Part shown: piece after piece, positions 20,022-28,505 of the stretch
Position numbering within the stretch: position 1 is the first letter of the stretch
Layout of the letters: each line of letters begins with the position of its first letter
Translations under genes and position numbers: made by a program
The notes under the pieces: model-generated
What the model saw: the letters and a program-made list of their open reading frames with translations, nothing else
The model's database searches: none
What the model was told of the DNA's origin: nothing
Assembly (NCBI GenBank): GCA_002842285.1
Contig: PHCJ01000007.1
Span: forward strand, 45,587 to 109,586
Length of the DNA stretch: 64,000 nt
Origin: Betaproteobacteria bacterium HGW-Betaproteobacteria-22
Lineage (GTDB): Bacteria > Pseudomonadota > Gammaproteobacteria > Burkholderiales > Methylophilaceae
Direction: 5' to 3'

Positions 20022-21068
20022 ATGGGTGTGTTTAAGTCGCATATGACAACATTATTACAAGCTGAGAACGATTTTGCGTCCAAGGATAGCTCTGATATAG
20101 ACGCACAGCGCACGCTGGCCCTGGCAAAAGAAGTGCTGCACTTGGAATCCAAAGAGATTGATGCACTGGCTGGCCGTCTTGATCATCGCTTTATACAAGC
20201 CGTGTTGATGCTTTTGCATTGCAAGGGGCGCGTGGTCGTCAGCGGCATGGGTAAGTCGGGACACATTGGGGGGAAAATAGCATCCACCCTGGCGAGCACC
20301 GGAACGCCGGCTTTTTTCATGCATCCAGCAGAAGCTAGTCATGGTGATTTGGGCATGATTACTGAAGATGATGTTGTTATTGCACTATCCAACTCAGGTG
20401 AAAGCGACGAGATACTTGCGATTGTGCCACCACTCAAGCGCTTGGGCGCCCGCATCATTGCCATTACAGGCAATGATGCTTCAAGCCTGGCGGGTGCGGC
20501 AGATGTGCATTTGAGCGCGCACGTGGCAAAAGAAGCTTGCCCATTGGGACTGGCGCCTACATCGAGCACAACGGTAGCGCTGGCGCTGGGTGATGCTCTG
20601 GCGCTTTGTGTGCTCGACTTGCGTGATTTTACGGCGGAAGACTTTGCGCGCTCACACCCGGGGGGCAGTTTAGGGCGGCGTTTACTGGTGCGTGTCAGTG
20701 ATTTAATGCGCACGGGCCAGGATGTGCCTAAAGTGCTTGAGCATGCTACGCTGGTTGAGGCTTTGCTAGAAATGTCGCGTAAGGGGTTGGGACTCACGGC
20801 GGTGGTGGATTTGCTGGATAACCCGATTGGTATTTTTACCGATGGGGATTTAAGGCGTGCCTTTGAGCAAAGCGTCAATATTGGTCAGGCAGTGATTGCT
20901 AATGTCATGCGCAGCCAGCCGACCACCATTGCCGAGGATGCGATGGCGATAGATGCGGTTGCGTTAATGGAGCAGCGTAAAATAAACGGATTATTAGTCG
21001 TTAATGTAGACGGCAAGCTGGTCGGCGCGTTGAATATGCATGATTTATTAAGGGCAAAGGTTGTTTAA
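20022..21068 (+). CDS. kdsD: Arabinose-5-phosphate isomerase KdsD
   Basis: Interconverts D-ribulose 5-phosphate and D-arabinose 5-phosphate, the first step to Kdo of lipopolysaccharide. It has 348 residues: a SIS domain (about 48-185; VVVSGMGKSGHIGGKIASTLASTGTPAFFMHPAEASHGDLG) and two CBS domains (about 220-345; ending LVVNVDGKLVGALNMHDLLRAKVV). The start at ATG 20022 has AAAGG seven bases before it; ATG 20043 is the alternative. kdsC follows immediately, starting the Kdo/LPS export operon. Confidence 0.96.
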   Translation: MGVFKSHMTTLLQAENDFASKDSSDIDAQRTLALAKEVLHLESKEIDALAGRLDHRFIQAVLMLLHCKGRVVVSGMGKSGHIGGKIASTLASTGTPAFFMHPAEASHGDLGMITEDDVVIALSNSGESDEILAIVPPLKRLGARIIAITGNDASSLAGAADVHLSAHVAKEACPLGLAPTSSTTVALALGDALALCVLDLRDFTAEDFARSHPGGSLGRRLLVRVSDLMRTGQDVPKVLEHATLVEALLEMSRKGLGLTAVVDLLDNPIGIFTDGDLRRAFEQSVNIGQAVIANVMRSQPTTIAEDAMAIDAVALMEQRKINGLLVVNVDGKLVGALNMHDLLRAKVV

Positions 21069-21629
21069 TTGAGCAAGATGGCAATCAGTGAGGCGTTAAA
21101 TCAGCGCTTTAAAAATATCAAACTGCTGATTCTGGATGTGGACGGCGTGATGACCGATGGCGGCTTAACCATCGGTGATGACGGTCAGGAGTATAAAACT
21201 TTTCATGCGCATGATGGTTTGGGCATGAAATTGCTGAAGGCCTCCGGTGTTTCCATGGCGATTATCACTGGCCGCACTTCAAACGTTGTAAAAAAACGTG
21301 CGGAGAGTACGGGTGTTGCACACTTTTATCAGGGTGCAGAAGATAAATTGGCGGCATTTCAGGATCTGATGCACTCCAGCGGTTTAACGCCATCGCAATG
21401 TGCATTTATGGGCGACGACGTGGTGGACTTGCCGCCAATGCTGCATTGTGGCTTGGCAATTGCCGTACCGGATTCGCCCGATCTATTATTAAAGCATGCG
21501 CATTACGTGACAAAAAAAGCGGGTGGCCGCGGTGCTGTGCGCGAGGTGTGTGAACTTATCATGCACGCACAAAATACCTGGGAAGCACAAATGGCACAAT
21601 TTTTAACGCAGGCGAGCATTGCGAATTAA
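21069..21629 (+). CDS. kdsC: Kdo-8-phosphate phosphatase KdsC
   Basis: A HAD-superfamily phosphatase of about 186 residues that releases phosphate from Kdo 8-phosphate. The nucleophile motif is LLILDVDGVMTDGGL; motif II lies in MAIITGRTS; the lysine is in AEDKLAAF; motif IV is FMGDDVVDLPPM. It lacks a cap domain, as expected for this tetrameric family. The start may be TTG 21069, adjacent to the kdsD stop, or ATG 21078 three codons later. Tight packing indicates an operon with kdsD. Confidence 0.95.
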   Translation: MSKMAISEALNQRFKNIKLLILDVDGVMTDGGLTIGDDGQEYKTFHAHDGLGMKLLKASGVSMAIITGRTSNVVKKRAESTGVAHFYQGAEDKLAAFQDLMHSSGLTPSQCAFMGDDVVDLPPMLHCGLAIAVPDSPDLLLKHAHYVTKKAGGRGAVREVCELIMHAQNTWEAQMAQFLTQASIAN

Positions 21630-21683
21630 GGTGCTGTTGTCTTGGAACGCTTAAATGAGCATGCAATACATCATGATTAGGTT

Positions 21684-22340
21684 ATGACAACGCAGTTTGG
21701 AGCTAGGTCAGCGATTTTCTTCCCACTGGCAGTGCTGGGGCTTTTGGCATTTGTCACGTTTTGGGTGGATAAGGCCGTTCAGCCGCAAGAGCCCAGGATT
21801 GACGGAAGTAGCCGCCATGATCCTGATTACATCATGCATAATTTTGAAACGACGCAAACAGATATCAATGGGGCGCTACGCTACAAACTAGCGGCAGTAG
21901 AAATGAAGCACTATCCCGATGATGACAGTACAGACCTGGTGAAGCCGCGCTATACGCAATATGCCCTAGATAAACCTTATACCAGGGTGGAGGGAGATGT
22001 GGGTCAGGTATCTTCAGACGGCGAGCAGGTTGATTTGCAAGGCAATGTAAAGGTAACTCGCCAGGCTTTTGCGGGCAAAGAGGAAATGACGGTTGAAACG
22101 GACTATCTTGAAATTCGCCCCAACGATGAATATGTGAGCACAGAGCGCCCTGTTGTGATTAAACAGGCACCAAAAACCGTGATTTATGCCACAGGCATGG
22201 TTTACGACAAAAAGAAACAGACTGTAACCTTGTTACACAAGGTGCGCGCGCATTATGAGCGGCCAGCTGCTGGAGCTAGGCCAACTAAAGCAAAAGTCAG
22301 TAACCGTAAAGTAAAAAAACCGCCTAATGGCAAACAATAA
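21684..22340 (+). CDS. lptC: LPS export protein LptC
   Basis: A single-pass inner-membrane protein of 218 residues that receives lipopolysaccharide from LptBFG and passes it to LptA. The N-terminal anchor is AIFFPLAVLGLLAFVTFWV (about 10-28). The periplasmic beta-jellyroll part (DUF1239) shows RHDPDYIMHNFETTQTDINGALRYKL-type sequence and DLQGNVKVTRQ. A basic C-terminal tail (KAKVSNRKVKKPPNGK) follows. Position between kdsC and lptA supports the call despite low sequence conservation in the family. Confidence 0.93.
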   Translation: MTTQFGARSAIFFPLAVLGLLAFVTFWVDKAVQPQEPRIDGSSRHDPDYIMHNFETTQTDINGALRYKLAAVEMKHYPDDDSTDLVKPRYTQYALDKPYTRVEGDVGQVSSDGEQVDLQGNVKVTRQAFAGKEEMTVETDYLEIRPNDEYVSTERPVVIKQAPKTVIYATGMVYDKKKQTVTLLHKVRAHYERPAAGARPTKAKVSNRKVKKPPNGKQ

Positions 22341-22421
22341 GCCCGTTAGTTGCTGGCTGACGCGGCGGCAATTAAGTGAATTAAAGAGATAACCAGCGCA
22401 GTATGCGCATTTGGAGACGCT

Positions 22422-23093
22422 ATGAATAAGCAGCACCCAACTTTAACCATTGCTCGATTAATCAGCCTGGCGCTGGTTGGTTTTATGTGGTTTTCTTTTT
22501 CGAGTCAGGCATTGTCAGAGGCGGCTGATAGAGATAAGCCCATTGATTTGGAAGCCGATACTGTGACGGTGGATGATGCAAAACAGATCAGCACTTATAG
22601 TGGCAACGTGATTCTGACACAGGGCACCTTGCTGATCCGTGCGGATAAATTAATCGTGCGAGAAGATAAAGAAGGCTTTCAGCATAGCACTTCACTGGGC
22701 AACCCTACTACCTTTAGGCAAAAGCGTGAGGGCAAGAATGAGTACATGGAGGGCAGTGCGCAACGGATTGAATACGATGGACGCATGGATAAAGTGCAGC
22801 TCTACACCAAAGCATGGGTGAAGCGGGGCGAAGATATAGTACATGGTGATTATATTATGTATGACGCAAATGCAGAGTATGCAGAGGTCATCGGTGGCGG
22901 CTCGCAATCAAGTACGCCAGGGAGTGCCGGGGGGCGTGTGCGCGCCATTATTCAGCCCAAGAATAAAAAACCATCTGAGCCTGTCAGGCCTGACACTTCA
23001 GTTGAGCCCGCCAAGCCAATACCGTCGACAGGTGGTATTCCTGCCGTAAAAGATATGCGATTTACCCGTAGCCTTGAAGTAGGCAAGCCCTAA
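22422..23093 (+). CDS. lptA: LPS transport periplasmic protein LptA
   Basis: A periplasmic bridge protein of 223 residues that carries lipopolysaccharide from LptC to the outer-membrane LptD. The signal peptide has core LISLALVGFMWFSFSSQALSE. The OstA-like domain begins DKPIDLEADTVTVDDAKQ and contains YSGNVILTQGTLLIRADKLIV and MDKVQLYTKAWVKRGEDIVHGDYIMYD. The C terminus is Pro-rich (about 170-215). ABC ATPase lptB follows after 28 bp. Confidence 0.94.
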   Translation: MNKQHPTLTIARLISLALVGFMWFSFSSQALSEAADRDKPIDLEADTVTVDDAKQISTYSGNVILTQGTLLIRADKLIVREDKEGFQHSTSLGNPTTFRQKREGKNEYMEGSAQRIEYDGRMDKVQLYTKAWVKRGEDIVHGDYIMYDANAEYAEVIGGGSQSSTPGSAGGRVRAIIQPKNKKPSEPVRPDTSVEPAKPIPSTGGIPAVKDMRFTRSLEVGKP

Positions 23094-23121
23094 ACACAAA
23101 AAATAATGAGGGTGAGATGTG

Positions 23122-23844
23122 ATGAGTGAACTGGTGGTAAAAGGGTTACGTAAAGCTTACAAGGCGCGTACGGTCGTGCAGGACATTGCCTTGACGATTA
23201 AAAGCGGTGAAGTCATAGGTTTGCTGGGTCCCAATGGCGCAGGTAAAACGACCAGTTTTTACATGATGGTCGGCCTCGTCCCCCTTGATGCAGGCAGTAT
23301 TGTGTTGGATGGGCAGGATTTAAGCCATCTACCGATCCATATGCGTGCAAGAATGGGCTTGTCTTATTTGCCGCAAGAGCCGTCAATTTTCCGTAAATTA
23401 ACGGTGTCAGAGAATATTTTGGCCATATTGCAGTTACAGGAAATGTCAGAAGAAGCGATGGAAGAGAGGCTGGAGGCGTTGCTGGAAGACCTGCACATTG
23501 CGCATATTCGTGACAGTGCGGCGGTGAGTCTGTCCGGGGGCGAGCGTCGCCGCGTAGAAATCGCGCGCTGCTTGGCCTCCAACCCCAGCTTTATCTTGCT
23601 GGATGAGCCATTCGCAGGTATAGACCCGATAGCGGTGATTGATATTCAGCAGATTATCCGTTTTTTAAGTGCGCGTAATATTGGTGTTTTGATTACAGAT
23701 CACAATGTGCGCGAGACCTTGGGTATCTGTGATCGCGCGTATATTGTGAATCAGGGGCATGTGTTCGCCTCCGGTGCGCCAAGTGAGATTGTCGCCGACA
23801 CGCGCGTAAGAGAAGTTTACCTCGGTAAAGATTTCAGGCTATGA
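23122..23844 (+). CDS. lptB: LPS export ABC transporter ATPase LptB
   Basis: The cytoplasmic ATPase of the LptB2FGC exporter, 240 residues from ATG 23122 (a GTG codon directly before it is a possible start). Walker A is GPNGAGKTT, the Q-loop lies in [12 protein letters not shown], the signature is [15 protein letters not shown], Walker B is [13 protein letters not shown], and the switch His is in [11 protein letters not shown]. All catalytic residues are present. Its last bases overlap the rpoN start (ATGA). Confidence 0.97.
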   Translation: MSELVVKGLRKAYKARTVVQDIALTIKSGEVIGLLGPNGAGKTTSFYMMVGLVPLDAGSIVLDGQDLSHLPIHMRARMGLSYLPQEPSIFRKLTVSENILAILQLQEMSEEAMEERLEALLEDLHIAHIRDSAAVSLSGGERRRVEIARCLASNPSFILLDEPFAGIDPIAVIDIQQIIRFLSARNIGVLITDHNVRETLGICDRAYIVNQGHVFASGAPSEIVADTRVREVYLGKDFRL

Positions 23845-25412
23845 AACAGGGTTTACACCTTAAATTTTCGCAGAACCTCTCGCTTACACCGCAGTTGCAA
23901 CAAGCGATTAGGCTGTTGCAACTTTCTACATTAGAGTTGAATCAGGAAATCGACGTGCTCATGCAAACCAATCCCTTGCTGGAAAGAGGTGAAGAGGGCG
24001 AGGATGAGTATGGCAATGATGTCGATTCAGCAGATGCGGTGCGGGAAACGCCAGAAGGCAATTTAGCGTCCTCGCCGCAAGATAATATTTCGATGCTGCC
24101 TGTTGAAAACGACAGCAGTGCTGATTTCTATGACGCTGATCTAGCTGTGCCGGATACTGTTTCAGCCATGGATTTAGCGGGGCCTGAAGTAAAGAGTGCG
24201 GATTACTCAGAAACTTACTCAGCTGAATTCGGTGATGAGTTTGATGAGTTCTCAAATGGCAGCCGCTGGGATGAAAATGCAGCTCCTGCGGATGATGATA
24301 GTGATTTTAAGCCGCAGGAAACCCTGCAACTGACGTTACGTGAGCATTTGCTTTCACAGTTAAAGCTGATGCCGTTATCTGAGCGCGACCAGTTACTGGC
24401 TTTGTTGTTGGTGGATAGCATTAACGAAGATGGTTATTTGGAACTATCGCTAGAAGAAATTCTGGAACAGATACCTGCAGAACTGGATGTCGATGTGCTT
24501 GAACTGCAAACAGCACTTCGGCATATTCATCATCTGGATCCCGCAGGGGTTGGCGCACGTAATTTGAGTGAGTGTCTGCAGTTGCAGCTGCAGCTATTGC
24601 CCAAAACAACAGGCTATTTGGATAAGGCCGGCTTGCTGGTAAAGCAGTATTTGCCTTTGCTTGCCGGCAGGGATTTCGTGAGGTTGCGCAAAGAACTCTC
24701 ATGTGACGAAGCGACCTTGAAGCATGTACAACAGTTAATTACCAGCCTAAATCCGCGTCCCGGTAGCGCATTCAGTCAGATTGGCTCTGAGCACTATATC
24801 CAGCATGAAGTTATCGTTAAAAAAACAAAAGGTATCTGGATTGCGAGCTTAAACGAGAGTGTGATTCCCAAGCTCAAAATCAATCAGCTTTATGCGGGTA
24901 TTTTAAAGCGCAATAGAGACAGCTCCAGCCAGTATCTGCAAAGTCAGATGCAGGAAGCCAAATGGATGATTAAAAATATTCAACAGCGTTTTTCTACCAT
25001 ACTGCGTGTGTCGCAGGCCATTGTAGATAGGCAGCGTAATTTTCTCGAATACGGTGAGGTTGCGATGCGGCCTTTGGTATTGCGGGAAATTGCGGATGAA
25101 CTTGACTTGCATGAATCGACTATTTCTCGAGTCACCAGCAATAAATACATGCTCACGCCACGCGGCATGTTTGAGCTTAAATATTTTTTTGGCAGCTCTG
25201 TGGCAACCGATACGGGAGGCACCTGTTCCGCAACGGCTATCCGCGCATTGATTAAGCAGTTGGTGGATCAGGAAAATCCCAAGAAACCCTATTCTGACAA
25301 TCAGATTACCGATTTGCTGGCCAAACAGGGCATTGTCGTGGCGCGGCGCACCATTGCCAAATATCGCGAATCACTCAATATTGCCCCGGCCAGCCTGCGA
25401 AAATCGCTATAA
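23841..25412 (+). CDS. rpoN: RNA polymerase sigma-54 factor RpoN
   Basis: The alternative sigma factor for nitrogen and other regulated promoters, 523 residues. Region I is Gln/Leu-rich ([31 protein letters not shown]) and is followed by an acidic linker (about 45-155). The core-binding domain contains [12 protein letters not shown] and [19 protein letters not shown]. The DNA-binding part has the HTH region [28 protein letters not shown] and the RpoN box [11 protein letters not shown]. It is full length with no damage. It overlaps lptB by 4 bp. Confidence 0.97.
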   Translation: MKQGLHLKFSQNLSLTPQLQQAIRLLQLSTLELNQEIDVLMQTNPLLERGEEGEDEYGNDVDSADAVRETPEGNLASSPQDNISMLPVENDSSADFYDADLAVPDTVSAMDLAGPEVKSADYSETYSAEFGDEFDEFSNGSRWDENAAPADDDSDFKPQETLQLTLREHLLSQLKLMPLSERDQLLALLLVDSINEDGYLELSLEEILEQIPAELDVDVLELQTALRHIHHLDPAGVGARNLSECLQLQLQLLPKTTGYLDKAGLLVKQYLPLLAGRDFVRLRKELSCDEATLKHVQQLITSLNPRPGSAFSQIGSEHYIQHEVIVKKTKGIWIASLNESVIPKLKINQLYAGILKRNRDSSSQYLQSQMQEAKWMIKNIQQRFSTILRVSQAIVDRQRNFLEYGEVAMRPLVLREIADELDLHESTISRVTSNKYMLTPRGMFELKYFFGSSVATDTGGTCSATAIRALIKQLVDQENPKKPYSDNQITDLLAKQGIVVARRTIAKYRESLNIAPASLRKSL

Positions 25413-25560
25413 CACTTCGATTTAAATCAGGCGCAAAAAAATTCTTTTATTCAATACCACAGAAGGTTTGAAAAGTTGTAAACTGAAACTGTTCCAGCGC
25501 TTTTCTTCAAATCATCAAACCAGGTTGAATGGCGTGGAATTTTTTCAAAAGGAGCAAGTC

Positions 25561-25887
25561 ATGAATTTACAATTAACAGGTCACCATTTAGAAATTACAC
25601 CCGCTTTGCGTGAGTACGTAGTAAGCAAATTAGGTAAAATCAGCAATCACTTTGATCATGTGATCGATGTCAAAGTGACAATGAGTGTTGAGAAGCTTGC
25701 CCAAAAGGTTGAAGCCACACTCCATGTGCCTGGTAATGATCTACACGCTGCATGTCAGGATGAGAATATGTACAGTGCGATTGATATGTTGACAGATAAA
25801 CTTGATCGTCAGGTTGTCAAACATAAAGAGAAGCATGCCGACCATCACAAGGCCAATGGTGGTGTAAAGCACCAGCAGCTTGATTAA
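25561..25887 (+). CDS. hpf: Ribosome hibernation promoting factor HPF (short form)
   Basis: A 108-residue ribosome-binding protein that stabilises inactive ribosomes in stationary phase. ATG 25561 follows AAGGAG with ideal spacing; the frame extends 31 codons upstream without initiation signal. The domain reads MNLQLTGHHLEITPALREYVVSKLGKI and ends with a His/Lys-rich tail (KHKEKHADHHKANGG). It lacks the C-terminal dimerisation domain of long HPF. Location after rpoN is the usual one. Confidence 0.95.
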   Translation: MNLQLTGHHLEITPALREYVVSKLGKISNHFDHVIDVKVTMSVEKLAQKVEATLHVPGNDLHAACQDENMYSAIDMLTDKLDRQVVKHKEKHADHHKANGGVKHQQLD

Positions 25888-25922
25888 GTCTTCAACTTAT
25901 CAGTAATATTGATTCATCATAT

Positions 25923-26864
25923 ATGGCTCAAATCAACGTCGCTGAGCTATTTCAACAAACCCGCCGTAAACTCAAATTAACTTGGGTAGCTGGATTAAAC
26001 GGCGGGTCCAACACCCTCACTAGCGATACTGTCACAAAACCATCTTTAGCACTGGTTGGGCACCTTAATTTTGTGCATCCTAACCGCGTACAGGTGTTAG
26101 GCTGTGCTGAGATGGACTATCTGCACAGCTTGTCTGCCAATGAAATCGCGCATGCGATTGATAATCTTTACTCCACAGATTTGGCCGCGGTCGTCGTGGC
26201 AAACAACGAAAAAGTCCCAGATGCCTTGATTTTGGCCGCGAACGCTCGATCAACGCCTTTGTTCACCAGTTCACTGCATAGCCCTGAATTGATGGATATA
26301 TTAAGTCACTTTCTCGCGCAGGCCTTGGCTGAATCAACCAGTGTGCATGGTGTGTTTATGGAGGTGCAGGGTTTTGGAGTGCTCATTAAGGGCGTGGCGG
26401 CCATCGGTAAAAGTGAGTTGGCGCTAGAGCTGATTACACGTGGACATCGCTTGATTGCGGACGACATTGTTGATTTTTTTCGTATTTCGCCAGAGCGTAT
26501 CGAAGGACGCTGTCCCGACCTGTTACAGGATTTTTTAGAAGTGCGGGGCTTGGGTATACTCAATATTCGCGAATTATTTGGCGATAATGCCGTGAAACCT
26601 ACCAAGCCACTTGATTTGATTGTTCAGCTTGAGGATTTAGATATCCATGCATTGCAGACCTTGAACCGTCTGGAAATAAAAACGCAACATGAAGATGTTC
26701 TTGGTCAGGCGATTACCAAAGTACATATTCCAATTGCGGCCGGGCGCAATATTGCGGTACTGGTTGAGGTGGCTGTGCGCAACCACATTTTATTACTTCG
26801 CGGCGTGAATGCAACCAAACAGCTTATGCAGCGTCAGCAGCGCGCAATGAGAAAACAAAAGTAG
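25923..26864 (+). CDS. hprK: HPr kinase/phosphorylase HprK
   Basis: Phosphorylates and dephosphorylates Ser46 of HPr, 313 residues. The N-terminal domain (1-130) precedes a P-loop kinase domain with VLIKGVAAIGKSELALEL, LIADDIVDFFRI (catalytic acidic residues), the family signature EVRGLGILNI, and a C-terminal IPIAAGRNIAVLVEVAVRNHILLLRG. The P-loop is slightly unusual (GVAAIGKS instead of GDSGIGKS). ptsH in the same run encodes an HPr with Ser46, the cognate substrate. No ptsN gene lies between hpf and hprK, unlike many relatives. Confidence 0.96.
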   Translation: MAQINVAELFQQTRRKLKLTWVAGLNGGSNTLTSDTVTKPSLALVGHLNFVHPNRVQVLGCAEMDYLHSLSANEIAHAIDNLYSTDLAAVVVANNEKVPDALILAANARSTPLFTSSLHSPELMDILSHFLAQALAESTSVHGVFMEVQGFGVLIKGVAAIGKSELALELITRGHRLIADDIVDFFRISPERIEGRCPDLLQDFLEVRGLGILNIRELFGDNAVKPTKPLDLIVQLEDLDIHALQTLNRLEIKTQHEDVLGQAITKVHIPIAAGRNIAVLVEVAVRNHILLLRGVNATKQLMQRQQRAMRKQK

Positions 26865-26886
26865 CAGGCTAGATTGAGTAGATAAC

Positions 26887-27723
26887 GTGAAGCAACTTAT
26901 TATAGTAACGGGACTTTCAGGATCAGGTAAGAGCATCGCCCTGCGTGCGCTGGAGGACAGCGGCTACTATTGCATTGATAATTTACCCGCCACCATGCTG
27001 CCCAACATCTCGGCACATTTAAATACAGACGAGCATGACTGTGTTGCTATCAGTATTGATAGCCGTAGCGCCGCCATAGAAACGCTGCCCGCACATATTG
27101 CACAACTCAAGGCGCACAATATTGATACCCAGGTGTTATTCCTGGAGTCCAATGTAGAAACCTTGGTCAAGCGGTTTAGTGAAACGCGTCGCAAGCATCC
27201 GTTGAGCAGGGGTTCTGCAACATTGGCTGAGAGTATCGCTTTGGAACGGGATATGCTGAGCAGTTTGGGTGACTTGGGGCATGTGATCGACACGAGTTTT
27301 TTGAGCGCCAATACTTTACGTGGCTGGGTGAAAGATATCGTGGCAATCGAACATACCGGCCTTACTTTATTGTTTACCTCTTTTGGGTTTAAATACGGCA
27401 TTCCACTCGATGCCGATTTTGTGTTTGATGTGCGTTGCTTGCCAAACCCGCATTATGATCCTGTGTTACGTGAATTGACCGGGCTGGACGCAAAAGTCGG
27501 CACGTTTTTAGCAGATCACGAAGTGGTGAAAGAGATGCTCAAAGATATCACCGCTTATTTGGAGAAATGGCTGCCTTGTTTTGTGCTGGATAATCGCAGT
27601 TATCTAACAGTTGCCATAGGTTGCACCGGTGGCCAGCATCGCTCCGTTTATATGGTGGAACAGCTCAGGCAACGCTTTAAAGGTACGCAAAAAGTACTGG
27701 CGCGCCATCGGCAGCTAAAGTAA
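26887..27723 (+). CDS. rapZ: RNase adapter protein RapZ
   Basis: A P-loop protein of 278 residues. In enterobacteria it guides RNase E to the GlmZ small RNA and binds glucosamine 6-phosphate; in betaproteobacteria its targets are less clear. Features: ITGLSGSGKSIALRALEDSGYYCIDNLP (Walker A, from the GTG start 26887), RRKHPLS, LTLLFTSFGFKYGIPLDADFVFDVRCLPNPHY, and the C-terminal IGCTGGQHRSVYMVEQL. It follows hprK after 22 bp, the standard order. Confidence 0.95.
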   Translation: MKQLIIVTGLSGSGKSIALRALEDSGYYCIDNLPATMLPNISAHLNTDEHDCVAISIDSRSAAIETLPAHIAQLKAHNIDTQVLFLESNVETLVKRFSETRRKHPLSRGSATLAESIALERDMLSSLGDLGHVIDTSFLSANTLRGWVKDIVAIEHTGLTLLFTSFGFKYGIPLDADFVFDVRCLPNPHYDPVLRELTGLDAKVGTFLADHEVVKEMLKDITAYLEKWLPCFVLDNRSYLTVAIGCTGGQHRSVYMVEQLRQRFKGTQKVLARHRQLK

Positions 27724-27742
27724 GGACTAGGGTTTATTTATC

Positions 27743-28150
27743 ATGATAGGCATTTTAATCGTAACGCATGGCGCACTGGGTGCAAGCTTGATTGCGTGTG
27801 CAACCCATTTTTTTGGCAGTGCGCCGGAGCAGGTCATGACGCTTTCGGTAGGAAGTCAGGACGCGCCAAGGGATTTAATATCGGATGCACTGCGAATGAT
27901 TGCAGCGCTTGATACGGGTAGCGGTGTGCTGGTGTTGTCAGATATGTATGGTGCCACTCCTTCGAACTTGGTGGCAGAATTATTACAACCCGGCCAAGTA
28001 GAGGCGGTGGCGGGGTTGAATCTGCCTATGCTGGTTCGTGCGCTTACCTACCGTGAGCGGTCATTGGCAGAGGTTGTGGATAAAGCCTTAAGTGGCGGGC
28101 GTGAAGGTGTGGTGTCGTTTAATAGTGAACATTGTGAGCGCTATATGTAA
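27743..28150 (+). CDS. PTS EIIA component, mannose family
   Basis: A 135-residue EIIA of the mannose class, beginning MIGILIVTHGALGASLI, where His9 is the phospho-acceptor from HPr. LVLSDMYGATPSNLVAEL and VEAVAGLNLPMLVRALTYR complete the family pattern. No EIIB, EIIC or EIID gene is near, so it most likely serves regulation rather than sugar uptake. Confidence 0.92.
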   Translation: MIGILIVTHGALGASLIACATHFFGSAPEQVMTLSVGSQDAPRDLISDALRMIAALDTGSGVLVLSDMYGATPSNLVAELLQPGQVEAVAGLNLPMLVRALTYRERSLAEVVDKALSGGREGVVSFNSEHCERYM

Positions 28151-28235
28151 TGTACCAGCCAGATGGAAATAGATAACGAAGTGAAATCAATGCCTGACGA
28201 GGCGCTTTAAAGTTAAAAACAATTAGGTAACCTCA

Positions 28236-28505
28236 ATGATTAGTAAAGAGATAGAAATTATCAATAAGCTGGGCTTGCATGCGCGGGCATCCACCAAACT
28301 GACACAAACTGCAGGCAAGTTTGCAAGTGAAGTGTGGATTGCGCGTAACGGCCGGCGAGTCAATGCAAAAAGCATTATGGGCGTCATGATGTTGGCTGCG
28401 GCACAAGGTGCTGTTGTTACCCTGGAGGCGAGTGGCGCTGATGAAGCTGATGCGATTAAAGCGCTGGCGGCGTTAATTGAAAATCGCTTTGGTGAAGGTG
28501 AATGA
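28236..28505 (+). CDS. ptsH: Phosphocarrier protein HPr
   Basis: The 89-residue phosphocarrier. His15 in NKLGLHARASTKL is phosphorylated by enzyme I, and Ser46 in NAKSIMGVMMLAA is the target of HprK. Both sites are intact. The stop overlaps the ptsI start by 4 bp (ATGA), giving coupled translation of the two general PTS proteins. Confidence 0.97.
   Translation: MISKEIEIINKLGLHARASTKLTQTAGKFASEVWIARNGRRVNAKSIMGVMMLAAAQGAVVTLEASGADEADAIKALAALIENRFGEGE

Noticed and set aside
25525..25545. Possible sigma54 promoter before hpf (TGGCGTGG...)
   Set aside because: No GC at the -12 position with proper spacing.
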